Shown here piece by piece: positions 34,874 through 45,782 of a DNA stretch of 64,000 bases. The stretch comes from Favolaschia claudopus. Lineage: Eukaryota > Basidiomycota > Agaricomycetes > Agaricales > Mycenaceae. The DNA is taken from NCBI GenBank assembly GCA_037176885.1, contig JAWWNJ010000091.1, positions 868,001 to 932,000 on the forward strand, read 5' to 3'. Below the pieces are notes generated by a model. The model did not search any database. It was not told the DNA's origin and worked only from the letters and a program-made list of their open reading frames with translations. The position numbers and the translations under genes are program-made. The first letter of the stretch is position 1. The number at the start of each line of letters is the position of its first letter.

Positions 34874-37865
34874 ATGTTGCGATGCTGTTGGCGGCCCGTC
34901 GTCCAACTGGGCCGCCCATATATACCTCATAGACTTAAATCACGCTATACCCCTCCAAAACCCCCAAACTCCCACTGCCAGCTGATTCCGGGGCCTCTCG
35001 CTCAACTTCATGCCTTCCTCGCCCCGACGAACCTCGCGTCGGAAAATCCGATCACATACACCCCAAAGGCCTTGCACAAACTGTACCTCGCAGTCAAGGC
35101 TCTCCCGCCGCGCAAGAATGCCCACCCTTTGAGAGTTCACGAGCTCAATGAACTCCTCGTTCTCTTTGGTTCACTATCCCTCCCAACCCCGCGTCCCAAA
35201 TCTCGTTATATCCATAGCTTCGCGTCTCGTATTCCCGCACCAGTCCCTTTCCGTACCTATTGGCCGTTGGTCCTCGAACTGGCTGAGGAAATTCGTGTTC
35301 GCCCCAAACGCAAGCCCCGCACGGAAGCACATCATTTCTGGGTTATGCGTGCACACCTTGCTCGCATACGCACGGCCCCCGGATATCATGGTACAGTCCG
35401 CTTGATATGGCTTTATTGCAACTGGCTAACGAGGTGCAGATGTCGGCGCGTCGGAGGCAACCGCGCGGTACCGCCGAATACGCAAGTCTCCAGATCCAGA
35501 AGCCCACGTTGCGTACCTTCGCGGCATGCTCTCCCTTCAACGTGGCACGCATTTTTCGCGCACGGTTCACTATCTCTGCAAGGTTATAGAGTCGAGTCCA
35601 ACCCCGGACCATCGTTTCTCCAAGCTTCTCTGGCAGATCGTTCTAGGTAGCGACACCCCGACAGCTCAAGATCAGGAACGTATTCTGGCTATGGTTTGGA
35701 CGCGTCTGGTGGAACATGCTCATCTGCCTGGTCCCTCTCAAGCCCCGCGGCATGTGTATGACCCCCTCTCGAAGCGTCACATTCCCAAAGGAATGACTAT
35801 TTCTGAACTCTGCAGCGCCCTAGCGAGTACGGTCTTCCCGCACTTGACAATGCCAATTCCCGAGGCTGTTTCAACCTGGGCTGCTGCAGAGGCCAAAGCC
35901 GCCTTTGAGCCCCAACTCGCTCTGCGTACCCGGTGGTACAACCTGGTGGTTTTGGCCCTTCAGGTAGCTCCAGCTGCTCTTGCCCATGGCGGAACATCAG
36001 GAATGGAGGTGGACGGCAGGGGCGATTCAGTGGATGAGGTTGGACAGCACGTTATCTGGCGTACGGTGTTGGCGCTTGCGATATTGGAACGTACGATTCC
36101 TGAACATCCCTCGGACTCTGTACGTACCGCCGTAAGGCGTTTGTGGCGGACGTGGCGAAATGCCACGGAACTGTTCCCTCCGCCTCTCGTGCGCCGTGTC
36201 GTCGTTGGCACCTTTTTCCGTCTGGCTGCCCGAACGCGGGATGGGCCGTTGAAAGACGGCTGTGTGCGGTACTGCACGGCGCAAGGGCTTTGGGGTACCA
36301 CGCAGAGTGAAACCAAGTGGAATGTGGTGCAGACGACGAATCTGCTGGTGGATTATGTGTATGCAGCGCTTTACACCAACGCCAATCTCTCGTCAGGTAC
36401 AGAAATCTGGGTCGAAGTTTTCGAAACGCTTCCGCGTGAGGGGAAGTGGCGCACACGAGTCGCGGATGCTCTCTTTCGCGCATTTCTACCCCGGAATGCC
36501 ACAACCGTCGAGGCGCTGCACTCGTTTTGCCGACACCGTGGCATCCCTATTTCAAGGGACTCTGTGCTGGGGTTAGGTCTAGCTCTCGCTCAACAGTACT
36601 ATCCGGACAAGGCGCTCGAATTTTTCTCCGATGCCCGTTTGACGGCGGAGCAAGAAGAGGAATTACTGGATCAAATCATGCGCACAATGCGTAGGGAGCG
36701 TCACACCTTCAAGGACGCGCCACTCGCAAACATCTTAGCACCTGTCATGACGCGCCTTTATCTGGACAACAATCGCACTCCGAAGGATGGCACCAGATTC
36801 TCTGTGCGGTATGCGTTAGGCGTGCTTGCAAGCTCTGGACACCCTGTCAAAGCTGCGGTCTTGCTGCGAGTGCTCAATGAAAGGCAGCCCGACTTTTTCA
36901 GCATTCATTACTTCTTGCGCATGATGCGTGCCTTCGTTCGGCACCGACGAACTGCTGCCCTCAGCCTCTTGCCGCTCTTGCAGCGCTTCGCTCCTCCTGC
37001 AAGACAGAATGCCCGACGCAAGCTCATGTTTCGACTCGCTAGGACAGGTGCACATACCCTCGCAGACAAGGCATACCGACTTGGTGGTGGGAAGAACCAG
37101 CCGCGGACAACAAAGGAGATACTCGCGAAGACAGTGCGTTTTCGCGTCAACTTGAGGAGTAAGGTACCCCCGAAACTTCCCGCTCTCGGAATCGAGCGTG
37201 TTATGCGGCGTCAACCCCATAACGCATCTGTGGTTCGGTACGGTGTGTCCTTGCTTGCGCGTGTCGGGCGTCTTCGGGCAGGGAAGCGGGCTATAGTCCA
37301 CGCACGGAGAATAGGGTTAGGCGATGCGGTGATCAAGCGGCTTGGAAACACCCTGTTGAATGGCGCACTACATCGGACGAAGAGCCGGAAGGCTCGCCTG
37401 GTGAGGCATATATTAAACAATCGCAAGCAGCTGGAGGAGAGCGTTGGGTTCGCGCAAGATCGGGTGACGGTGAACATCTTGGTGAAGGTATTGTTGCGGT
37501 GGAAGACTTTCATGAGCGGAATGCAAATTCGGAGGCTGTTTGACCACATGGTGCGGAATGGATATCCGGCGCCTTTGCGGTGGCGGAAGGCGGGCGGCGT
37601 GCCATTTGGGACGCCTGTGGGCGGGGCGGGATCAAATGTCGGGGCGCTGGACATGGCCAAGCTGTCGCCTTTCATATCTTTCGAACGGCATGTGCGGCCA
37701 TTGTACAGAATGTTCATCAAGGCGTTCCATTTGCAAGGAGATGCAGTGGGTGCGAGGACAGTCATTGGGATCTTGCACGACGTGGAGGACGAAGTGCTTG
37801 TTCGCCGGCACGCGCGGCGACGGGCGCGGCTTGCGGGGATTTTGCGTAAGAGGATGAATAAATAA
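34874..37865 (+). CDS. PPR-like mitochondrial protein, about 980 residues
   Basis: Probably a helical-repeat RNA-binding protein of mitochondria. Seen: the Arg-rich, acid-free start MLRCCWRPVVQLGRPYIPHR looks like a mitochondrial presequence. Near the C-terminus, the segments starting VTVNILVKVLLRWKTF (ending MVRNGYP) and HVRPLYRMFIKAFHLQGD match the pentatricopeptide-repeat pattern. Upstream helical pairs (HPVKAAVLLRVLNERQPD, FSIHYFLRMMRAFVRHRRT) are weaker repeats. A single intron at about 35391-35436 restores the frame (PGYH/DVGASEAT); after it one 809-codon exon runs to the end. Few introns in such a long gene is unusual for this window. An ATG at 34856 would add six residues. The specific RNA target is unknown. 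Its stop lies 58 bp before the next start. Confidence 0.75.
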
Positions 37866-37923
37866 TGTTATTATGTTGGACGTTTCTTACGTAATTCAAC
37901 CACACCCTTGTCCTTCAACTACG

Positions 37924-39742
37924 ATGAGCAGCACGCTAAGCGCGACGACGAGTGCGCAATCCGCACCGACACAAGCGGCAGATGCGGAAACGTTGGCCGC
38001 GCGTACGACGGCGACGAAAAGAAAACTAGCGGACGCGTTTCAGTCGCTGGACGCGGCGGTGGATGTTTCGGCCAACCGACCGAGCAAAAAGGCGAACACG
38101 GGCGGACGGTCGTTCTATGCGACGCTAGCCAAGTACGGCGTCAAGCCAAAGCAGGCCAATCCACAGTATCCATCTTTGTCTAAGAACACGCCCCATCTCT
38201 CTGCAATCCTCGCCCGTGCTGCCTCGAGGACCCGCAAAGCCCTCCCTTTCGCATCCAGTACAACCCCGCCTCCTCCTCTACCACCCACCGCAGAATACCG
38301 TCCCTCATCTGTCCCCTCGTTCCTAGCTCGTCTAGCCACGTTTAAACTCGCCACATATGCAAATAAGCCTCAGCAAATTGATGCAGTCGCTGCTGCAAAG
38401 TGCGGCTGGACTAACGATGGCAAAGACCGTCTTGTGTGCGGTCTGTGCACCGTGTCTTGGGTTCTTGCTGGTCGTGAAGGTATGACCCGCGATGCCGCCA
38501 ATGCTTTGGTCGAGAAACAGCGGGTTCAACTTGTGGACGCGCACAAGAATGGTTGTCCCTGGAAGACCCGCCAATGCGATCGTGCGTTGCCCTCGCCCTC
38601 GTGTCGCTCCGCGTCTCATGCCCGTCTCCCTCAGCATCGATATATCGCGTCCCCCTGCAAGCCCCGACCGTTATGGTTCGTGACATAAAAACGAATGCAG
38701 TTGCCCTGGATCCCTTTATGCAAGGAATGGAGGTTAAGCACCCTCTAGTGCGTCTATTTATCTTTCATCCTGTTACAAGCATCCAACTACTCTACGTGAA
38801 GACCGCCAACCAACTAGCGTCGCTGTTAAACACAGTTTCTGCATTTACTCTGCCTCCTCCGGAGGATGGATCAGCGAGCTCTTCACCGCCGGATCCGTCT
38901 GAAACTGCTGTCCTCACATCGGTTTTTGGCTGGGCTCCGGCGCCTCCAAACACGACGGAACGTGTGCGCGTCCCATCGCTTTCGCGGCCGTCGTCGCGTG
39001 CTGCATCGCGTGCCGGTTCGCCGTTCCCGGAGTCAACCCCACCTCGTATTTCGCGTTCGTCCACCCTTGCCACATCAACACCAACAACAGAACCCATTGC
39101 GTCTACATCCAAGACAGCGCCCGCCCCACCGAGCACGCCTCCACGGCAATTTCTGCGACGAATATCAAGTACTATATCTCTTGGCAAGTGCGAGGCTAGT
39201 ACGTCGCTGTTACATTGTGCATTGTGTCAAGTGGGTGTCGTATTTCCTCATCTACCTCCGCACTAATAGAAGTTGAACAGCGACGCGTCGGTCTTTGGGC
39301 GTTTGCGCCTCCGACAGAGCTCGCCTCGCCTCCCCCTCCTCGCCCTGGCGCACAGATAAGACCGCCACTACCGCAGAGACAATTTGACTTGTTGAAAGAG
39401 CACCGGAGTTTTTGTCCGTACGTCGTGAAGTCGACAGTCGTACCGAGTCTATCTACGGAAACTACTGGTACAGCCTCGGGTACAGCGGGTGTAGGGACAA
39501 CACCAGGGGTATTGGAGGGTTGGCGCGCAGTGCTCACGGTGGTTCTACGGTATGGGCTTGGGCAGCGTCAGCGCGAGCGGCGACTACGTGGGTCCACAGA
39601 CGACAGTGCGACTATGGACGTCGATGGGAATAGCATCGCCGATCAGCCTGCTGTGGTGGACAATGTGGGAGCGATGGTGGAGAGCGTCAAGGCGCGCGGC
39701 GGGAAGGAGCTGTTAAGATATGTCAAGAATTTGCTCGGTTGA
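37924..39742 (+). CDS. RSM1: C3HC zinc-finger / Rsm1-like protein (NIPA family)
   Basis: The family includes yeast Rsm1 (mRNA export) and human NIPA/ZC3HC1 (nuclear pore basket). Seen: a low-complexity N-terminus from MSSTLSATTS; a C3HC finger with CGWTNDGKDRLVCGLC, AHKNGCPWKTRQCD and, after an intron at about 38583-38630, PSIYRVPLQAP. Then come a long Ser/Pro/Thr linker and an Rsm1-type second domain, LHCALC joined across an intron (about 39231-39281) to QRRVGLWAF, and HRSFCPYV. The C-terminal helix is GGKELLRYVKNLLG. Roughly 520 residues. It starts only 58 bp after the PPR-like gene on the same strand. The symbol is by family; function in this organism is inferred. Confidence 0.85.
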
Positions 39743-39936
39743 CACTTTCGTTTAATTTCTCGATTATCGGCCTCAATCGGAAAATTCTATTTGCGTCGTC
39801 GTTGGGTCACCAAATTAGGGCGGGTTCGACGGGGTGCCAGATAGAACTTTCCGCCTCAATCGGCTCCGATGTCTTCGTTATTTTGTGCTTCCGCGTATGT
39901 ACATGACTTGTCTACTCCTGACTGTAAACCACCATC

Positions 39937-40549
39937 ATGAGCATAGGCTACCCCACCCAACTATACTTTTCTGAGCAGTTCGTAATCTCGGCTGGATGTG
40001 TGCTGTTTCGCAAGAACGACCAAGGAGCGTTAGAAATCGGCGTCCTGCGTGACCGAAACAAGGACGAATGGATGCTGCCCAAGGGGCGTAAGGACTGTGG
40101 GGAGAGCATTGAGACAGCTGCGGTACGTGTACTATGACAAACTCGGCGAAGGTGTTGTGTACGAAATCTATTAGGTCCGCGAAACCTTTGAGGAAACTGG
40201 CTACCCCTGTACACTGCTTCCGATTCGAATGGCTACGCGCGCACCCCAGCCGGGAAATGGCGGTCCCGACGCAGTAGCCGTCGTCGAAAACATCACAGAA
40301 CCGATCGCCGTGGCTATTCGAGATCTAAGTGTTGTGGGAAGCGGGATCAAAGTGGTGTGGTGGTTCATGGCGAGAGTGATGCCAGGCGAGGAAAGGGTGT
40401 TGGGGACGCAAACGGAATGGGAGGCGTTTGATACGGAGTGGGTGGCTGCGGACAACGCGGTTTCAAGGTTGACATTTGCGAGCGATAAGGATACAGTGGA
40501 AAGAGCTCTGAAAATCATTAGGGAGGGTAATAACGCAGATGCTGTGTAA
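39937..40549 (+). CDS. Nudix hydrolase
   Basis: Hydrolyses a nucleoside diphosphate linked to another moiety. The complete Nudix box is present: GRKDCGESIETAAV joined across one intron (about 40123-40175) to RETFEETGY, fitting G-x5-E-x7-REUxEExGU with all catalytic Glu residues. The domain begins SAGCVLFRK, with EWMLPKGRKD before the box. About 187 residues, a single-domain protein without presequence. Diadenosine/diphosphoinositol polyphosphate hydrolases share this compact build, but the substrate cannot be read from sequence. Its stop codon is 21 bp from the stop of the convergent LysM gene. Confidence 0.9.
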
Positions 40550-40570
40550 GGCGAACGTACTGTGATATAG

Positions 40571-41549
40571 TTACCACCAGCTTCTTGCTTTTATCTTGGA
40601 GGACGAGTTCTGCGTTGGGATGGGATTCATAGGGAATGGGTTGATGCGGATGGGTCGTCCTGCTTTCAGCTGTTCCGCTTCCCACTCAAGGTCATCCAAG
40701 TACCTGTCGGCAGCAACTGCATCAAGCAAAGAGCCGGCTGTACCTACAGCGGCGGGTGTGTTGCCGAGCTCTTTTCTTTTGAGAGCAAAAGATGCAGACT
40801 CTTCAGGGTCGTCGGCTAGCGCTACGTACGTACGGGCGACGCGCCAGTCTGTCTCCTTGGTCAGCATCTGAAGCCGCTTCCCTGCGCGGCTGACCTCGCG
40901 AGCATGGACGTCGACGGGTGACGGAGTCGCATCTATTGAGCTGAGCTGGGAAAACGCGGATGGCGGGAGTTGAAGGCTGGTGCGGGTATGGAGGAGATGC
41001 GGAGTAGTGCTAAGCGTGCTGGGTGGAAGCTTATTGAGACGGCATAGTGTACGGCCCTAGCCGAAAAAAATCAGTACCAAGGAGCATTCAATACAGAAGA
41101 ATACAGACATCGACACGGAACCGTAGTGCGATACCGGGGAGGGTGTCCCCGGGTTTGATGTAGTATGTTCCGGGAGATCTCTGTGAGGATGGATCTGCAT
41201 TATGCACCGGTCCTGCTGCGCCTTTCGCAGGGGCCTCAGGCAGCGAAGTATACGGCGGAAGTTCTGGGTCAGACTCGGGGTCGTCGTCATCGCCGATGGC
41301 GAATGTGTCCTCGTCGCGAACAGCACCGTCCACATTCCGATGATCTTTCTTGTCGGGTTTGCTGGATGCAGCTGCTCCTACGGCCGCGACGCCTCCAAGG
41401 CAAGCAAGACACGGATTGTAGCGAGCAAGTCGGGGATTAGATTGAATGCAGGTGGTGCAAATGGGCTGGCTGCAGCACGCAGTGATGAAAACAGAGTCGG
41501 AGGCCTTGGTGAGCAGTGAAGAAGAGCAAGCAAGACAGAGAGTGGTCAT
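40571..41549 (-). CDS. Intracellular LysM-domain protein with Cys-rich (RING-like) N-terminus
   Basis: Seen: the N-terminus MTTLCLACSSSLL followed by ACCSQPICTTCIQ and YNPCLACLGG gives four Cys pairs arranged like a treble-clef/RING-type zinc module. After an acidic linker comes one LysM, GTYYIKPGDTLPGIALRFRVD joined over an intron at about 41013-41066 to GRTLCRLNKLPPSTL and LQLPPS. The C-terminal part is helical (ARTYVALADDPEESASFALKRK) and ends SSSKIKARSWW. There is no signal peptide, so unlike secreted chitin-binding LysM effectors it is probably intracellular. Function is unknown. About 310 residues. Convergent with the Nudix gene. Confidence 0.8.
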
Positions 41550-43075
41550 GGTGGTTCAGATTCAAGTTAGCTCTCAGCTCACAAATCGCCGCATCGTCAT
41601 ACCGGAGAACGCGGTCATGTGACGAGAGAGAAAACCTCCCTCTCCAGCCCTCTCCCTCCTTCTTCCTATGAGTTCCTTGTTCCTACGACGTGCCTTCAGA
41701 CCGGAGCAGGAGCGATATATCTCCCGTTGTTTTGCAGAGCATCGAGGTAGCAAAACGGCGGAATCAAGTTACACCATAACAGTTCGACGATATTGCAGAG
41801 ATAATGGCTGGCTCGGGCTGGATGAAACTGCCCAGAATATCGACCAGCTAGCTGTAGAGGGGTACAATTGAGATTGGGCATGTTCTTGCAATGTTCTTGA
41901 GGGAATCGATTTGACAACACCGGCCATTGAGCGAGATCCTAACCTTTGATTAGTTTAAAAATCGCCGATACTATGTACCTGATTTTGAATGGCAGTACTG
42001 AACCGACCCAAATTGAGGAGCTTCAGAAAACGGAGGAACGATGAGGAAGAGCAAGTGTGACTTGCGTGACTGTGGCTACAGGCGGCTGGAATTGAAGCCC
42101 ACCCAAGGACCTTCCTTTTTGGGAAGGTGCCGCTTGATCCCTTGGTCTCCCGTCCCTTGCACGTCCTGCTGCCTATTATGGCTTGCTTATGCCTTCCTGA
42201 CTGCCCTCCGACGCCTCTGGGAGCATACCATGAGCTCTATGTTCGCAAAATCTAGCGAATTCCGGTGTCCTGGTGTCCGGGCAGCCCTGTCTTCGGGTTA
42301 TGACTACAAATTTAGCCTATCTTGCATCGGTTCCTTGGTATACCGGTTGTATGCTCACCTTGCTACGAAACATCCCTTCTGGACGTCTCAAGTTCGGTCC
42401 CTTCTCTTTGCGGTGGGTTGTGCTACGGTTTTCTTTTTTTTCCCTTGTATTTTTGGCATACGGCGTAGATATGTACATAGTGGTGCGCCAACTGATACTG
42501 AGCTCAACAATGGGATTCAAGCTCAATTTACTGTTTTGGGGCCACAAATATCCCTCAACTTAGGCGCCATATTGACGTTCTTTACTCTCCTACTCTCCCC
42601 TGTGAAAATTGTCTCTTTAAGTTTACAATTTCTCAGAGCCACTCTCGGCACCTGATCTCTGACAATTTCGAGGCCTTTGAGCGATGGCCAACGCGTCTGA
42701 ACGCGTCTTTACCCTTGTCTTTTATTCTCGCGCGTCGACGCGACTTGCTCACGGCGGCGTCGCGGATCAAGTGCGGATATCAAATCATCAAAGACCTAGA
42801 GCCTCGGAGATGGTCGGGTTATGCTCGCCGCCCGCGCCGACCCGAATAAAGAACCCATCACCTTCTTCCCCTTATGGAAGGTCCTTGGGTGTGCTTACTC
42901 TCCCAGGCGGCTACAGTCGTCCTAGGTTTTGTATTCTTCGACGTCCATCAAGGTGCGATTCATCAACAGTTGGGAATGCCGACGTCGCTCTTTTCCTTTG
43001 AACACTCATCGCTCGGTTCTCGACTCAAAGCAACTGCTGAAAATCCGGCCTGAATAGCCCTCAGGTTGCAGCAGC
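41550..43075. other. 1.5-kb stretch without an assigned gene
   Basis: Holds the promoter of the LysM gene at the left and the thioesterase promoter at the right. Two long plus-strand frames overlap at 42041-42655 (204 codons) and 42273-42563. The second is strongly hydrophobic (SFFSLVFLAYGVDMYIV) and resembles, loosely, the C-terminus of an amino-acid permease (GRLKFGPFSLRW). I could not build a full gene, so it may be a relic. Confidence 0.3.
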
Positions 43076-43714
43076 ATGTCGCAGCTCAAGAGCCGCAAAC
43101 GACAAGATTATCCGTATTTTCTGTCTTACCGCACCCGATGGTCTGCCTACGCTTCTCGAGCCCAAGCCGAGTCTAACTACCGGGTACTGCCTTGCAGGAG
43201 CGACAATGACCAGTACTCTCATGTCAACAACTCGGCCTACAATCTTTGGTGCATCTTGGTCGTCCTACTTGCTAATGCTTGCTTGTATTCATCAACGATC
43301 CACCGTCGTACCTCAGGTTCGACTCGATAATCAACACATACTTCATAGAGCACTGTGCTATGGATCCTGCGACGACCAAGCGAATGGGCCTTGTCATTTC
43401 TTCCACTTGCGATGTGCGTTCCCAACCACATCCTCACTCGCACCCTCTCTAAGTTTTCTGCCAAGTTTTTCGCTCCTCTCTCGTTCCCTCAAGTTGTGGA
43501 TCTTGGCTTGAGGGTCAACAAGCTCGGCAATTCGTCCATGGTGTACGAAACCGCCGTATTTGCTGAAGGAAGTGATGTTCCTGCCGCTGTTGGCACGTAT
43601 ACGCTCGTTTTCGTCGACCGAGAGACATCGCGCAGCGCTCCTATGGAACATCAAATGCGGCAAGCTCTCGGAAAATTGGCACTTGGCCCGGGAAGTGTTC
43701 CCGCAAAATTATGA
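43076..43714 (+). CDS. Hotdog-fold (4HBT) thioesterase
   Basis: Predicted acyl-CoA thioesterase of the YbgC/FadM-like hotdog type. Four exons splice in frame: MSQLKSRKRQDYPYFLSYRTRW, then SDNDQYSHVNNSAY carrying the conserved Asp and HVNN of the active site, then FDSIINTYFIEHCAMDP and LVISSTCD, then FFAPLSFPQVVDLGLRV, GNSSMVYETAVF and GTYTLVFVDRETSR. Introns at about 43142-43199, 43250-43316 and 43413-43470. The stop is TGA after VPAKL at 43714. About 150 residues, full length for the fold. No targeting sequence is evident. The acyl substrate cannot be told. It precedes EMC6 by 209 bp on the same strand. Confidence 0.85.
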
Positions 43715-43923
43715 CGGTGATACACGTTCTCGTACGCTCGATTCGCGCCTCTATACCTGCTTTGTCGTATTATAGACGCATCGACGCGTCCATTGTACAC
43801 GCAGGACTGAGTTTATGTATTCCGAATTCTTACTGCATTTACCAAGCATTTACTGTGATATTTTGATCGTGTTGTATTGAAGTGTTTGAGCTGAAGGGCC
43901 ACTTGAGCTGGTCCCATACCACC

Positions 43924-44364
43924 ATGTCGACGGCAGCTGAAACTGCGGCCCAGCTCATTTATCCTCCAAACGTCAAGTATAATTCCGCTCTCACCAGCGT
44001 AAAATTCCTGGCGTCGTGCTTTGCGGGCGCAGTCGCTGGCATCCTCGGCCTAACAAATTGGACCGGCTTCGCACTCTTCCTTGTATCGACCCTCTTCACC
44101 TCGCTATGCATAAACCTCATCAACTGCCACGGACACCCCGCAAATTACATTCCTGGCGGGTGGACGGGGCTGCTCAACCCGGGGACGGACAACGCGTCGA
44201 CGTTCGTTCTAGTGTGGACATTATTTTACGGTACGTTCGTGGTTCCGCAGGCCTGCGCACCGTGTTGACTGGTGTCTTGCCCTCTGTGTAGGGATTGTAC
44301 ACGGTATGTTGAGATTTTTCGACTGCATTCTGAATACCCACACATTCATCCAGTATATGATTAA
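43924..44364 (+). CDS. EMC6: ER membrane protein complex subunit 6
   Basis: Small membrane subunit of the EMC insertase in the endoplasmic reticulum. Seen: AAQLIYPPNVKYNSALTSV, two closely spaced helices (ASCFAGAVAGILGL and ALFLVSTLFTSLC), a conserved loop (YIPGGWTGLLNPG) and a last helix FVLVWTLFYG. The C-terminus GIVHVYD is completed only by splicing: introns at 44231-44291 and 44304-44353 leave a 12-nt internal exon (44292-44303), and the last exon ends at TAA 44362-44364. About 109 residues, the family's normal size. The intact C-terminus supports the tiny exon. Confidence 0.92.
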
Positions 44365-44565
44365 CCATTCTTAATTGTGTATCATTCGGAGAAGACCAAC
44401 TTTCCGCTATTTTGCTTTCAGCAGTGGCTCTGTTCGCGAATTATAGTGCTAAAACTCTTCCGAGAATGCAGTTGATCACCACTCAGGAAGAGGTAAATCG
44501 CGTATTATGGTCATGACTGTGGTGACTGACTTGTACTATAGGTGTCTGATTAAGCGTTCGCTGAA

Positions 44566-45410
44566 TTACGCGACAGAACGGCTCCCGGTCATGTATCCTA
44601 TACTTGCGACCAGAATGCTTTCCACGACATCCAGCTCTTCCTCGTCTCTTGGTGCATACACTAGCAAGTAAGTGTTGGGAAGTGGGAGCAAGCGGCTCAC
44701 GCCGCTCAGAGGATGTCTTTCGGCCCACCCAAGGTCGACAACTAGGCTCATGTTAGCACTCATTGATTGGACTAAAGACTGGCGCGTACCTATCTTGCTA
44801 TCTGCGGGCGACAGGATAACGTGCATGCTGTGGTCGATGGGGTGTATGTGAGCAACCTCCCTCAGGCCTAGCTTCGCGTCGTTGTGCGGGGAAGGAATGT
44901 CCGGATGGATGATGACCCCAGGGACCGTTTTCTCGTGAGGGGAGAGTGTGGTCTGGATCAAGTTCGGGTTCGCAGCGACGTGTTTCTCGAAAATGGCATC
45001 CAAACGCTGTTTTGTGCGTTGTACGTCAGCGGATGCTTCGGGAAAGGGGAGTTAGCACGTACTTTGGCCATCTCATCGTCTGGGAGGCGGTCCACTTGAC
45101 GATGGGGAACACAGTGCCAACCAGTGAGGGGTCGCGCGCCTCGCCGTTCAACGGGAGTCTTCAGCCAGCGTTCCTTGGTTCCTTTCTCGTATTCCGCGGT
45201 GCTGACCGTCTCGCGGCCAAACGCGGTCAGCGTAAGAGCTACCAGCCATCCCAGTGGTCCGATACGAGACAATCCGCTCTTTCCCAAAGCGAGAAATTTG
45301 AGGTAGTTATCGATAATCCAGGGCACTCCAACGGCCGCAACGATGCCAAGCCCAACGGTGCGGGGGTGGCGGTGAATGAGTGTCTCGATTTTGGTTAAGC
45401 TTGAGTTCAT
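44566..45410 (-). CDS. DUF5519 ('luciferase domain') fungal protein
   Basis: Conserved fungal family of unknown biochemical role; the 'luciferase' label of the domain is historical and does not imply light emission. Seen: an N-terminal hydrophobic segment (TVGLGIVAAVGVPWIIDNYL) and a second (IGPLGWLVALTLTAFG), suggesting membrane attachment. The domain follows with AHIHPIDHSMHVILSPAD, VDLGWAERHPLSG and YLLVYAPRDEEELDVVESI. Introns at about 45004-45065 and 44740-44790. About 240 residues. The stop lies about 200 bp from the EMC6 stop (convergent). Confidence 0.75.
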
Positions 45411-45782
45411 GATGGGTGAGGAGTTCAGAGTGTGTTATCTGAGATATTCTTGGTCCGCCCGCCCTATATACAATTTGCGACTGTGGTCTGCCGTGCCTGT
45501 TCGTGGCACGCAGCCGAGCAATGAATGGACGCAAGTCGCACAAGTCCGCACGGCACGGACGTTCCGTGCGACTCGCGGACGCGTCCGAGCGCATCGCAAC
45601 TCTGCACTTGGTAGATACATGCCGCTGCGAGACGCAATGCGACGCCGTGGAAGCCCCCTGTACAATGTATTCTGCGGGGTACGATCCGTACGAATCTAAA
45701 TTGGCTCGGATTGAAAACATCGTCATTTGTTCGCTGTACATGGAACATGCCATAGATTCCCATTTACAAGTAATTACAACAC

